Shown here: one piece after another, positions 35,573-43,150 of the stretch | Position numbering within the stretch: position 1 is the stretch's first letter | Layout: every line of letters begins with the position of its first letter | DNA from: Hyphomicrobiales bacterium | GTDB lineage: Bacteria; Pseudomonadota; Alphaproteobacteria; Rhizobiales; Xanthobacteraceae | Assembly: GCA_017305555.1 (NCBI GenBank) | Contig: JAFKKM010000026.1 | Location: 1-64,000 of the forward strand | Length of the DNA: 64,000 bases | Direction: 5' to 3' | Notes under the pieces: generated by a model | Told to the model about the DNA's origin: nothing | The model's database searches: none | What the model saw: the letters and a program-made list of their open reading frames with translations, nothing else | Position numbers and translations under genes: made by a program

Positions 35573-36170
35573 AGTCGCCCTCCATGCGCCTTAACCCGAA
35601 TCCTCCCAGTCAGTCGTGTGCATTTTTTTAGGAAGGTAAGCCCGATCCCTCACCGAATGCAACGATCTCGATGACGAAGTCGATTTAGCATTCGCAACTT
35701 TTCCGCAACGAATTTCATCCGCGACGATCGAACACCATTTGTTATTTATGGTTGCCGATGACTTTCGGTTGCAGCAATCGCCAACGTACCGTTGCAACAG
35801 AATGCGTATGCGAATGCCGATCGCCGGAGCGGAACAGCTCCCAAGACCGCGATGATCACACCGGCGATGCAAGCGGCTTTTCAATTCCGGTCAAACCGCA
35901 ATCGTCAATTCGACCGCGTTCGGCTGAATATGAATCGTCTCTTGAATGCGGCGCAGCATGGAACGCATTTCATATCGGACTTATACAAGACAGGTCGGCT
36001 TACCAATTCGCATCTGCGACATTTCGTCCCCAAGTCACCCGCACAAAGGTCCAACCGCACCTTTTCGGACGATCCGGGTTCGATACGCTGCCGCTTGAGA
36101 GATGCGATCGCGACGGACAACGTCGGCGCCCGCCCCGGGTGAAATCAAAAGCATCTCCGGGAGGATTCCG
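35573..36170. other. Divergent intergenic region before the decarboxylase gene
   Basis: This 598-bp gap is visibly richer in A and T than its surroundings. It holds motif copy 4 at 36025-36065 and presumably the promoter of AraC paralog 2. Frames of 97 and 116 codons crossing it look like chance frames: they have unusual composition, no ribosome site and no family likeness. Confidence 0.6.
36025..36065 (+). promoter_or_regulatory. 41-bp bipartite motif, copy 4 (decarboxylase promoter)
   Basis: On the plus strand: CGTCC at 36025-36029, 25 bp, then CCGCACCTTTT ending at 36065. TACGCT lies 22 bp past CACC (36084-36089), the same hexamer and spacing as copy 3. The predicted leader to the ATG at 36171 is about 75 nt. 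Confidence 0.72.
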
Positions 36171-36929
36171 ATGAAGCAGAAAGACGTGCTCAGGCAACTG
36201 ACCACTCCGATCGGCGCCCCGGCCTTTCCACGCGGGCCGTTCCGGTTCACCAACCGCGAATATCTCAACATCCTCTATCGGACCGACATCGAGGCGCTGC
36301 GCGCCGTCGTTCCCGAACCGCTCGAAATCGACGATCCGCTGGTGCGCTGGGAAATCATGCGGATGCCCGACGTCTCGGGCCTCGGCGACTACACCGAATG
36401 CGGGCAAGCCATTCAGGTGCGGTTCGGCGAGGAAAAGGGCGAATACCTGCACGCGATGTATCTCGACAACCTGCCGGCACTGGCATCCGGCCGCGAGATC
36501 AGCGCCTACCCCAAAGTCATCGGCAAGCCGCGACTCTATGTCGATTCCGATACGCTCGTCGGCACGCTGGACTACGGCACCCTGCGCGTCGCCACTGCTA
36601 CCATGGGCTACAAGCATCGCGCCATGGATCTCGAAGTCGCGCGAAAGGAAATTTGCGTCCCCACCTTCATGCTGAAGATCCTGTGGACCTATGACAGCCC
36701 GAAACCGGCCGGCGAACCGCGCATCTGCGAACTACTGCGCACCGAAATCAACGACATCACAGTCAAGGGCGCATGGACCGGCCCGGCGCGGCTGGAACTG
36801 TTCGCGCACGCGCTGGCGCCGATGGCAGACTTTCCGGTCCGCGAAGTGGTTGGAGCCAGCCACATCCTGACCGACCTGACGCTCGCGCGGGCCAAGCGTT
36901 GCTACAACTATCTCGAGAGCACCGGCTAA
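36171..36929 (+). CDS. Acetoacetate-decarboxylase-like protein
   Basis: This 252-residue protein is of the acetoacetate decarboxylase family, which removes CO2 from a 3-keto acid through a Schiff base on lysine. The family segment LASGREISAYPK is present, and the lysine falls at position 115, as in the Clostridium enzyme. The neighbouring residue, a lysine in the classical enzyme that lowers the pKa of Lys115, is valine here (PKV). ATG 36171 follows GGGAGGATTCCG; the longer frame to 36102 is rejected. It is the first gene of a plus-strand series with a hydroxyacyl-CoA-type dehydrogenase, SDR and CoA transferase, and its promoter carries the AraC-associated motif. The substrate is probably a 3-keto acid other than acetoacetate. 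Confidence 0.87.
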   Translation: MKQKDVLRQLTTPIGAPAFPRGPFRFTNREYLNILYRTDIEALRAVVPEPLEIDDPLVRWEIMRMPDVSGLGDYTECGQAIQVRFGEEKGEYLHAMYLDNLPALASGREISAYPKVIGKPRLYVDSDTLVGTLDYGTLRVATATMGYKHRAMDLEVARKEICVPTFMLKILWTYDSPKPAGEPRICELLRTEINDITVKGAWTGPARLELFAHALAPMADFPVREVVGASHILTDLTLARAKRCYNYLESTG

Positions 36930-36942
36930 CGGCCCGACGCCG

Positions 36943-36970
36943 AAACTCGCCGCATTCCGCGGCGGAGTTT
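36943..36970 (+). terminator. Hairpin after the decarboxylase gene
   Basis: AAACTCGCCGC (36943-36953) pairs with GCGGCGGAGTTT (36959-36970) with one bulged G and a 5-nt loop. No U-run follows (CCTCAG), so it is more likely an attenuator or mRNA stabiliser within the operon than a full terminator. Confidence 0.45.
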
Positions 36971-37028
36971 CCTCAGCAAACTTCCAAGTCACAGCACATC
37001 ACCACGCTCAAGCGGACGGGAGAAAGCC

Positions 37029-38009
37029 ATGTCGTCAGGAGGAAACCATTCGGCGGTGCTCAACCGCTACCGGAACACCTGCGTGATCGGCGCCGGCGTG
37101 ATCGGCGCATCGTGGACGGCGCTGTTTCTCGCACACGGCCTGAACGTCGTCGTCAACGATCCGCAACCGAACATCGCGGACGTGGTCCGGGCCATGCTGG
37201 CGAAAGCTGCGCCGACATTGAAGGCGCTCGGCCTTCCTCATGAGGGGCTCGACAAGAGCCTGCGCTTCGAGGCCGATCTCGAACGCGCCGTCGCCGGCGT
37301 CGACCTGATTCAGGAGAACGGCCCGGAAAATCCGGAGTGGAAACAGAAGTTATGGGCGCGCATCGAACCTGCCTTGCCGAAGCACGCCCTGCTATTATCG
37401 TCGAGTTCGGCACGCCCCGCGACCGAGCAAGGCAAGCTGATGAAGGACGCGAGCCGCCTCCTAGTCGGCCACCCGTTCAATCCGCCGCATCTCATTCCGC
37501 TGGTCGAGGTGGTTCCCGGCGACCACACCGCGCCGGAAGCGACCGTCGACGCGGTCGCCTTCTATGAGGCGCTGGGCAAGGTGCCGCGCGTGCTGAAGAA
37601 GGAAATCCAGGGTTTCGTCGCCAACCGGCTGCAACGCGCCATCATGCGCGAGGCGTGTTATCTGGTGCAGGAAGGCGTCGTCACCGTCGATGAACTGGAC
37701 GATATCGTCACAAGTTCGATCGGCCTGCGCTGGGCGGTGAACGGGCCGTTCAGTTCGTTCCACATGGGTGGCGGGCCGAAGGGGCTGGAGTCGTTCTTCC
37801 AACACCTCGGCAAGAACATGGCGGTGTCGTTCAAGATCATCCCACAGGTCGAACTCGACGAAAAACTTCAGCAAGTCATCATCGATCAGGCCGCCGCATC
37901 GTTCGGCAAGACGCCGATCCCGCAGATGGAACGCAAGCGCGACGATTCCCAACTGGCGATCCTGCACGCGCTGTCTGAGGTCGACGCGCAACAGGGCGGC
38001 CGATCATGA
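37029..38009 (+). CDS. 3-hydroxyacyl-CoA/L-carnitine dehydrogenase-type NAD-dependent dehydrogenase
   Basis: This 326-residue protein has an N-terminal Rossmann domain (CVIGAGVIGASWTALFLAHG) and the C-terminal helical domain of 3-hydroxyacyl-CoA dehydrogenases. VGHPFNPPHLIPLVEVVPG carries the catalytic histidine, and GFVANRLQRAIMREA is the dimer helix. The length and the ENGPEN motif fit the L-carnitine/lambda-crystallin branch, which oxidises free 3-hydroxy acids. Oxidation here would give a 3-keto acid, the kind of substrate the preceding decarboxylase-like protein uses. It starts at ATG 37029 behind CGGGAGAAAGCC, 99 bp after that gene, and its end overlaps the next SDR start by 4 bp. The exact substrate is unknown. 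Confidence 0.85.
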   Translation: MSSGGNHSAVLNRYRNTCVIGAGVIGASWTALFLAHGLNVVVNDPQPNIADVVRAMLAKAAPTLKALGLPHEGLDKSLRFEADLERAVAGVDLIQENGPENPEWKQKLWARIEPALPKHALLLSSSSARPATEQGKLMKDASRLLVGHPFNPPHLIPLVEVVPGDHTAPEATVDAVAFYEALGKVPRVLKKEIQGFVANRLQRAIMREACYLVQEGVVTVDELDDIVTSSIGLRWAVNGPFSSFHMGGGPKGLESFFQHLGKNMAVSFKIIPQVELDEKLQQVIIDQAAASFGKTPIPQMERKRDDSQLAILHALSEVDAQQGGRS

Positions 38010-38782
38010 GCGGTTCGCTTCACGGCCGTCGCGCCCTGGTGACCGCAGGCGCCGCGGGCATCGGCCGGGTCATCGCACAGCAACTGATCGACGCCGGCGC
38101 CCGCTGCATGGTCTGCGATGTCGATGAGGCAGCGCTCGCAGACTACGCCGCAACGTTCGGCAAAGATCTTGCGGTGCGCGCCGACGTCGCCAACGAAGCG
38201 CAGGTCGATGCGCTGTTCGGTGCGGTCGAGAAACAACTCGGCGGCCTCGATATCCTGATCAACAACGCAGGCATCTCCGGGCCGACGCTCCCGGTGGAAG
38301 AATTATCCCTTGCCGACTGGCAGCGCACCCTTGCCGTCAATCTCGACGGCCACTTCCTGTGTTCGCGGCGCGCAATCCCGCTGTTGCGCGCGGCGGGCGG
38401 CGGCAGCATCGTCAACATGTCGTCGATCGGCGGCCGGCTCGGTTATCCGAAACGCGCAGCCTATGCGGCGGCGAAGTGGGGCATCATCGGCTTTACCAAG
38501 ACATTATCGATCGAGCTGGGCCGGTTCGGCATCCGCGTCAACGCGATCCAGCCGGGCATGGTCGAAGGGCCGCGCGTCGAGCGCGTGATGCGCGAGAAGG
38601 CCGCATCCGCCGGCATCACCTATGAGGAACTTCAGCGGCGCGCGGCGAAGAACATTTCGCTGCGACACGGCGTAACCGCCGCCGACATCGCCGCGCTGGT
38701 GGTGTTCCTCGTCGGTGACGGCGGCAAGAATATTTCCGGGCAAGCCATCCCGGTCGACGGCGACCAGACCAGCCTCGGCTAG
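38006..38782 (+). CDS. Short-chain dehydrogenase/reductase
   Basis: This 258-residue classical SDR has TAGAAGIG at the cofactor site, INNAG, SSIGG with the catalytic serine, YAAAK with Tyr and Lys, and SGQAIPVDGD at the C-terminus. The sequence RPGMVEGPRVERV-like QPGMVEGPRVERV and ITYEEL resemble SDRs beside carnitine-type dehydrogenases. The ATG at 38006 overlaps the preceding dehydrogenase stop (ATGA), so translation is coupled. It probably acts on the same carbon skeleton as its neighbour. A CoA transferase gene starts 88 bp downstream. Substrate and direction are not known. Confidence 0.87.
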   Translation: MSGSLHGRRALVTAGAAGIGRVIAQQLIDAGARCMVCDVDEAALADYAATFGKDLAVRADVANEAQVDALFGAVEKQLGGLDILINNAGISGPTLPVEELSLADWQRTLAVNLDGHFLCSRRAIPLLRAAGGGSIVNMSSIGGRLGYPKRAAYAAAKWGIIGFTKTLSIELGRFGIRVNAIQPGMVEGPRVERVMREKAASAGITYEELQRRAAKNISLRHGVTAADIAALVVFLVGDGGKNISGQAIPVDGDQTSLG

Positions 38783-38870
38783 GTCGAAGCGCGGACGGCA
38801 ACTGAACAAGAAGCAAGCCGCACCGCGGCTGCTCCATCACGATCAACACTACAGCTCAGGGAGGGATGCC

Positions 38871-40073
38871 ATGACCGGAATTCTTGAGGGCCTCAAAGTG
38901 ATCGATTGCGGCAGTTTCATCGCCGCCGCTATCGCCGGCACGGTGATGGCCGACTTCGGCGCCAACGTCATCAAGGTCGAACCGCCCGGCACGGGCGACG
39001 CCTATCGCCACGTCACGCGAAATCCGGGGATGCCGAAGTCCGAGCACAATTACGGCTGGCTGCTCGACAACCGCAGCAAGCGCGGCCTCGCGCTCAACCT
39101 CGCCTCACCCGCCGGGCAGGATGTGCTGCACAACCTCGTCAAGGGCGCAGACGTCTTCATCACCAACCAGCCGCTCGCCGTGCGCAAGAAGCTGCGGACC
39201 GATTACGAGACGCTTTCCGCGCTCAACGACCGGCTGGTCTACGCGTCGTTTACCGGCTATGGCGAGACCGGCGACGAATCCGGCAAGCCGGGCTTTGACC
39301 TCACCGCTTACTGGGCGCGCTCCGGCCTGATGGATCAGGTGGTGCCGCACGCCGGCGCGACGCCGGCCCGCGCGCTAAGCGGCATGGGCGATCATCCGTC
39401 CGGGGTGTCGCTGTTCTCTGCGATCATGCTGGCGCTCTATCAGCGCGAGCGCACCGGGCGCGGCGCGCATGTCGGCTCGTCGCTGATCGCCAACGGCGTC
39501 TGGGCCAACGGCGTCTGGGCGCAGGCAGCGCTGTGCGGCGCGGCGTTCCAGCCGCGACCGCCGCGCGAACAGAGCTTCAATGCGCTGTCCTGCTACTACC
39601 GCTGCCGCGACGGCGGCTGGCTGCTGCTGGCGCTCGTCAACGAAGACAAGCACTGGCCGGTGCTGGCGAAATGCCTCGGCCGCGAGGAACTGCCGTCCGA
39701 TCCGCGCTTTGCCGACCGCGCGGGGCGCTCGAAGAACTCGACGTCCTTGATCGCGGAGCTCGACGCCGCCTTCGCCACCCGCGACAGCGGCGACTGGCGC
39801 GCGCTGTTCATGGCCAACGGACTGGTGTTCGAGGCGGTGGCGACGATGGATCAGGTCGCCAACGACCCGCAAATGCACAAGACCGAGGTACTGCTGCCGT
39901 TCGAGGGCGACACCATGCTGACGGTGAACAGCCCGTTCTTCGTCACCGGCGCCAACAAAGTGACGCCGCGCAAGCCGCCTGAACTCGGCCAGCACAACGA
40001 GCAGATCTTGCGCGAAGCCGGCTACGATGCCGCCGCCATCGCGCAACTGCGCGAGAGCAAGGCGTTCGGATAG
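38871..40073 (+). CDS. CaiB/BaiF family CoA transferase (class III)
   Basis: This 400-residue protein is a class III CoA transferase. The start GLKVIDCGSFIAAAIAGTVMADFGANVIKVEPP is diagnostic, and Asp174 in GMGDHPSG matches the catalytic aspartate of formyl-CoA transferase and CaiB. It moves CoA between two carboxylic acids without ATP. ATG 38871 follows AGGGAGGGATGCC; the frame is open further upstream, inside the SDR gene. It closes the plus-strand series decarboxylase-like, dehydrogenase, SDR, CoA transferase and faces convergent SDR genes. A 15-bp tandem duplication (39489-39518) gives the repeated residues ANGVWANGVW in the middle. The acids used are unknown. Confidence 0.92.
   Translation: MTGILEGLKVIDCGSFIAAAIAGTVMADFGANVIKVEPPGTGDAYRHVTRNPGMPKSEHNYGWLLDNRSKRGLALNLASPAGQDVLHNLVKGADVFITNQPLAVRKKLRTDYETLSALNDRLVYASFTGYGETGDESGKPGFDLTAYWARSGLMDQVVPHAGATPARALSGMGDHPSGVSLFSAIMLALYQRERTGRGAHVGSSLIANGVWANGVWAQAALCGAAFQPRPPREQSFNALSCYYRCRDGGWLLLALVNEDKHWPVLAKCLGREELPSDPRFADRAGRSKNSTSLIAELDAAFATRDSGDWRALFMANGLVFEAVATMDQVANDPQMHKTEVLLPFEGDTMLTVNSPFFVTGANKVTPRKPPELGQHNEQILREAGYDAAAIAQLRESKAFG
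39489..39518 (+). repeat. In-frame 15-bp tandem duplication in the CoA transferase gene
   Basis: GCCAACGGCGTCTGG occurs twice in immediate succession, encoding ANGVW twice. Both copies are identical at the base level, which suggests a recent slippage or a copy kept by selection. Confidence 0.9.
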
Positions 40074-40079
40074 CGCGGG

Positions 40080-40850
40080 CTACACCGCGCGGCTTTGTAC
40101 CGGCGCGCGGCCGCCGCCGTCGGCGACCAGCGTTGCGCCGGTGACGAAGGAGGCTTCGTCCGACGCCAGGAACAGGCAGCACGCTGCGATCTCCTCCGGC
40201 TGCGCCATGCGTCCCAGCGCGATGCGGCCCGCCGTCGCGGCGAACTCAATCTCGGGCGTGCTGTTGTTTGTCTCGGCGGCGAGCTGCATTTCGTATTCGC
40301 TCATCGGGGTGCGGACCCAACCCGGCGCGACCGCATTGGCGCGTACCCCGAAAGGCCCGCCGGCGTAGGCCAGCGAGCGCGTGTAGGACACGACAGCGGC
40401 CTTGCTCGCCGCATAACTGGCGCTGTCCGGGCTGGCGTTGAAGGCCGCGACCGAGGCGACGTTCACCACCGCGCCGCCGCGCCGTTGCAGTAGCTGCAGC
40501 GCCGCGCGGCATACCCTCATCGTGCCGGTGACATTGACCGCGAACGTCTTCGCCCAGACATCGTCGGTGATCGTCTCCGGCCGATCCGGCGTGATGATGC
40601 CGGCGGCGTTGACGACGATATCGAGTTGACCGTCACACGCATTCAACGCAGCATCGATATCGGCCTGCTGCGTGACATCGCCATGCACCGCGCGGCCGCC
40701 AATTCCATTCGCAAGCTCATCGAGCAGCGCTCCACCAAAACCGAACGCGACGACGCGCGCGCCGTGCCGCGCGAACAGTTCAGCAGTGGCGCGGCCGATC
40801 CCGGTCGCGGCACCGGTGACGAGCGCCTGTCGCCCTTCCAGCCGCCGCAT
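40080..40850 (-). CDS. Short-chain dehydrogenase/reductase
   Basis: This 256-residue classical SDR has TGAATGIG, NAAGI in place of NNAG, ASVAAF with the catalytic serine, YAASK with Tyr and Lys, and TGATLVADGG near the end. ATG 40850 overlaps the stop of the SDR gene upstream by one base (TGATG), and is preferred over GTG 40865. It lies in the minus-strand series aminotransferase, SDR, SDR, controlled from the divergent promoter with IclR. It converges with the CoA transferase gene 6 bp away, with no terminator visible between. The substrate is unknown. Confidence 0.87.
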   Translation of the reverse strand: MRRLEGRQALVTGAATGIGRATAELFARHGARVVAFGFGGALLDELANGIGGRAVHGDVTQQADIDAALNACDGQLDIVVNAAGIITPDRPETITDDVWAKTFAVNVTGTMRVCRAALQLLQRRGGAVVNVASVAAFNASPDSASYAASKAAVVSYTRSLAYAGGPFGVRANAVAPGWVRTPMSEYEMQLAAETNNSTPEIEFAATAGRIALGRMAQPEEIAACCLFLASDEASFVTGATLVADGGGRAPVQSRAV

Positions 40851-41650
40851 CAGCGCTCCCCCCACTGCCGCTCGACGGCGAAGCCGGTTTCCGGCAAGGT
40901 CGAACCGCCATCGACCACGATGGTTTGCCCGGTGACGTACTTGGCTTGCGGCGAAGCCAGATAGAGCATGGCGAAGGCGATGTCGTCGGCCTCACCCATC
41001 CACCCCATCGGCACGAAATGTTCGATGCGTTGCCGATTCTCAGGCTGGCTCATGGTGCCGCGCCCCGGCTTGGCGATGAAGCCCGCCTCGACGCCATTGA
41101 CCGTAATGCCATCGCGCGCCAGTTCGAACGCCGCGCCGCGCAGGAACGCATTGGCACCGGCCTTCGCCGCCGAGTAATGCGCGCCGCCGCCCATCGCGAC
41201 CCGCGCCGAGACCGACGACGTCACCAATATGCGGCCCGCACCGACACGCTTCATGTGCGGCACCGCCGCTTGCGCCAGCCAGATCGCGGCATTGAGATTC
41301 AGCGCCAGCACCTCGTCCAGCTTGTCCTGATCGAGTTCATCGAGCGACGCCCACGGGCAGCCGCCGGCGTTATGGACAAGGATATCGAGCCGACCATGCT
41401 TATTGGCAACGCCATCGATCAATCCGCGAAGGCTGGCACGGTCGAGCCGGTCGAACGGTGTCACGTCGGCCTTGAGTTGCCGCGCTTTGAGAGCAGCGGC
41501 CAGTTCCTCCGCTACATCCGTCGTGCGGTTGGCGATCACGACATGCGCGCCGGCTTCCGCAAAACGCGTGACGATGGCCGCGCCGATGCCCCGGCCGCCG
41601 CCGGTGACCAGCGCGACCTTCCCGGTCAGATCGAACGGACGCCTGCTCAC
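40850..41650 (-). CDS. Short-chain dehydrogenase/reductase
   Basis: This 266-residue classical SDR has TGGGRGIG, VHNAGG, TSSVSA with the catalytic serine, YSAAK with Tyr and Lys, and TGQTIVVDGGSTL at the C-terminus. The start is GTG 41650 (reading VSRRPFDLTGK), two bases after the aminotransferase stop, with AAGGTGATC as ribosome site. A longer frame to 41914 overlaps the aminotransferase gene and is rejected. Together with the next SDR and the GSA-type aminotransferase it forms a tightly packed three-gene operon. It may oxidise a hydroxyl or reduce a ketone made by the aminotransferase; this is inferred from context only. Confidence 0.87.
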   Translation of the reverse strand: MSRRPFDLTGKVALVTGGGRGIGAAIVTRFAEAGAHVVIANRTTDVAEELAAALKARQLKADVTPFDRLDRASLRGLIDGVANKHGRLDILVHNAGGCPWASLDELDQDKLDEVLALNLNAAIWLAQAAVPHMKRVGAGRILVTSSVSARVAMGGGAHYSAAKAGANAFLRGAAFELARDGITVNGVEAGFIAKPGRGTMSQPENRQRIEHFVPMGWMGEADDIAFAMLYLASPQAKYVTGQTIVVDGGSTLPETGFAVERQWGER

Positions 41651-41652
41651 GC

Positions 41653-43056
41653 TCAGATCACCTTGGCCTGTTGCAGCAATGCGACGAACCTCGCGAACAC
41701 CTCGGCGTGGCGCGCGACGTCGACGGCCTCCGTTGCCGGGCAGATCAAGAACATGGTGTGGAACGGCGTCACCAGAATGCCCTCGTTCATGTAGAAGGCG
41801 TGCAGCAGCGTCTCCAGATTGGCGCGCCGTCCGGCGATGACATCGGCGCCACTCTTGGGCGGCGACGGCATGAACATGATTTCCGCGCGCGCCCCGACTT
41901 GCGTGACATGCCACGGCAGACGGTTGGCGTCGATGATCGCGCGCGCATCGTCAGCGAGTTTTGAGGCGAGGCCGATCATGTGCTGGTAGTTCGCGGGCGT
42001 CAGCACCTCCTCGAGCACGGCACGCATCGTCGCCACCGTCAAGGCGTTGCCGGCGAGCGTGCCGCCGATGCCGAGATGCGCTGACTGGCGAATGCGCGGA
42101 TTGACGCGCGGCACGATGGCCCAGACGCGCTCGGCGATCTCCTGCGTCAGGCCGAACACCGCCGCCGGAATGCCGCCCGCGATCGCCTTGCCGGCAACCA
42201 GAATGTCCGGCTCCAGTCCATGCAGCGCCGTGTAGCCGCCGGGGCCCGAGGACAACGTATGGGTCTCGTCGATCACCAGCACGGTGCCGGTACGCCGCGT
42301 CAACTCGCGCAGCGCGGTATGGAATCCATCCGCCGGAGGGATCATGCCGAAGTTGGTCATGATCGGCTCGGTCAGCACGCAGGCGACGTCGCCATCCGCA
42401 AGCGCCGCCTCAAGCGCGGCGAGATCGTTGAACTCGACGACCTTGGAGACGGCTGCGTGGTTGACCCCGTTGGGGTGGATCATGTTGCGCAGACCGATCT
42501 TGCCGTCGCGGATTTCGACATGCGCCTCCTCGACGCCGCCGTGATAGCAGCCCGAGAACACCAGCACTTTGGTGCGGCCGGTGATCATCCGCGCGATACG
42601 GATGGCGCCGCGATTGGCATCGGTCGCGGATGTTGTCAGCGTCCAGTACGGCAGACCGAAGCGCCGCGTCAGTTCCTGACCGACCCACAGGCTATCCTCG
42701 GTCGGCAGCATCATCGTGGTGCCGCGCGCAAGCTGGCGCTGCGTCGCTTGCAGCACCGGCGCCGGCGTGTGGCCGCACATGCCGCCGGTGTCGCCGAGAC
42801 AGAAGTCGACATATTCGCGGCCATCGATGTCGCGAATGCGCGCGCCTTGCGCCTGATCAACATAGACCGGAAAGCCGCCGGCCCAACGCCGCATCCAGTG
42901 CGACGGACCGCCGAACAGGAAATGCGTCTGCCCCTCCTGCCACGCCGCCGCCGAGCGCGGATGGCTTTGCAGAAAGCGCGCCTGCTCCGCATCGAGCAGC
43001 GCTTCGATCGTCGCGTCCGCGGTCACTTGCATTGTCACTGTCATGAATTTGTCCAT
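41653..43056 (-). CDS. Class III aminotransferase, glutamate-1-semialdehyde aminomutase-like
   Basis: This 467-residue PLP enzyme has Asp263 (VIDETH), which binds the pyridine nitrogen, and the Schiff-base Lys290 (VAGKAIAGG). CLGDTGGMCGHTPAP and SATDANRGAIRIAR match the glutamate-1-semialdehyde 2,1-aminomutase branch. The locus lacks haem genes and the protein is longer than HemL, so a catabolic transaminase or mutase is more likely. ATG 43056 lies directly beside a palindrome (43057-43073) that may be the operator for the divergent IclR regulator. No good ribosome site precedes it, and ATG 43044 is an alternative. Two SDR genes follow in a tight operon. Confidence 0.87.
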   Translation of the reverse strand: MDKFMTVTMQVTADATIEALLDAEQARFLQSHPRSAAAWQEGQTHFLFGGPSHWMRRWAGGFPVYVDQAQGARIRDIDGREYVDFCLGDTGGMCGHTPAPVLQATQRQLARGTTMMLPTEDSLWVGQELTRRFGLPYWTLTTSATDANRGAIRIARMITGRTKVLVFSGCYHGGVEEAHVEIRDGKIGLRNMIHPNGVNHAAVSKVVEFNDLAALEAALADGDVACVLTEPIMTNFGMIPPADGFHTALRELTRRTGTVLVIDETHTLSSGPGGYTALHGLEPDILVAGKAIAGGIPAAVFGLTQEIAERVWAIVPRVNPRIRQSAHLGIGGTLAGNALTVATMRAVLEEVLTPANYQHMIGLASKLADDARAIIDANRLPWHVTQVGARAEIMFMPSPPKSGADVIAGRRANLETLLHAFYMNEGILVTPFHTMFLICPATEAVDVARHAEVFARFVALLQQAKVI

Positions 43057-43073
43057 GGATCATTTTTTGATCC
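43057..43073. promoter_or_regulatory. Palindromic operator between aminotransferase and iclR-type gene
   Basis: GGATCA and TGATCC are perfect 6-bp arms around five T residues. The site abuts the aminotransferase ATG and lies 78 bp before the IclR start, a position suited to autoregulation and repression of the divergent operon. Confidence 0.55.
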
Positions 43074-43150
43074 GATAGTTCATATATAGACTTGCATCGC
43101 GGTCGCCCCGGTGTCAAGTTGAGGGGCAGAGGCATCGTGAGCCCGCATCC

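Noticed and set aside
35621..35672. GGAAGGTAAGCCCGATCC upstream of AraC paralog 2 as a fifth copy of the motif
   Set aside because: It resembles only the CACCTTCC half loosely and has no TGTCC at the right distance.
35573..36142. Open frames of 97 and 116 codons in the gap before the decarboxylase gene
   Set aside because: No ribosome site, odd residue composition and no family likeness; the region is better read as a promoter region.
41653..43056. HemL, glutamate-1-semialdehyde aminomutase of haem synthesis
   Set aside because: The context is catabolic and IclR-controlled, and the protein is longer than HemL, so only family likeness is claimed.
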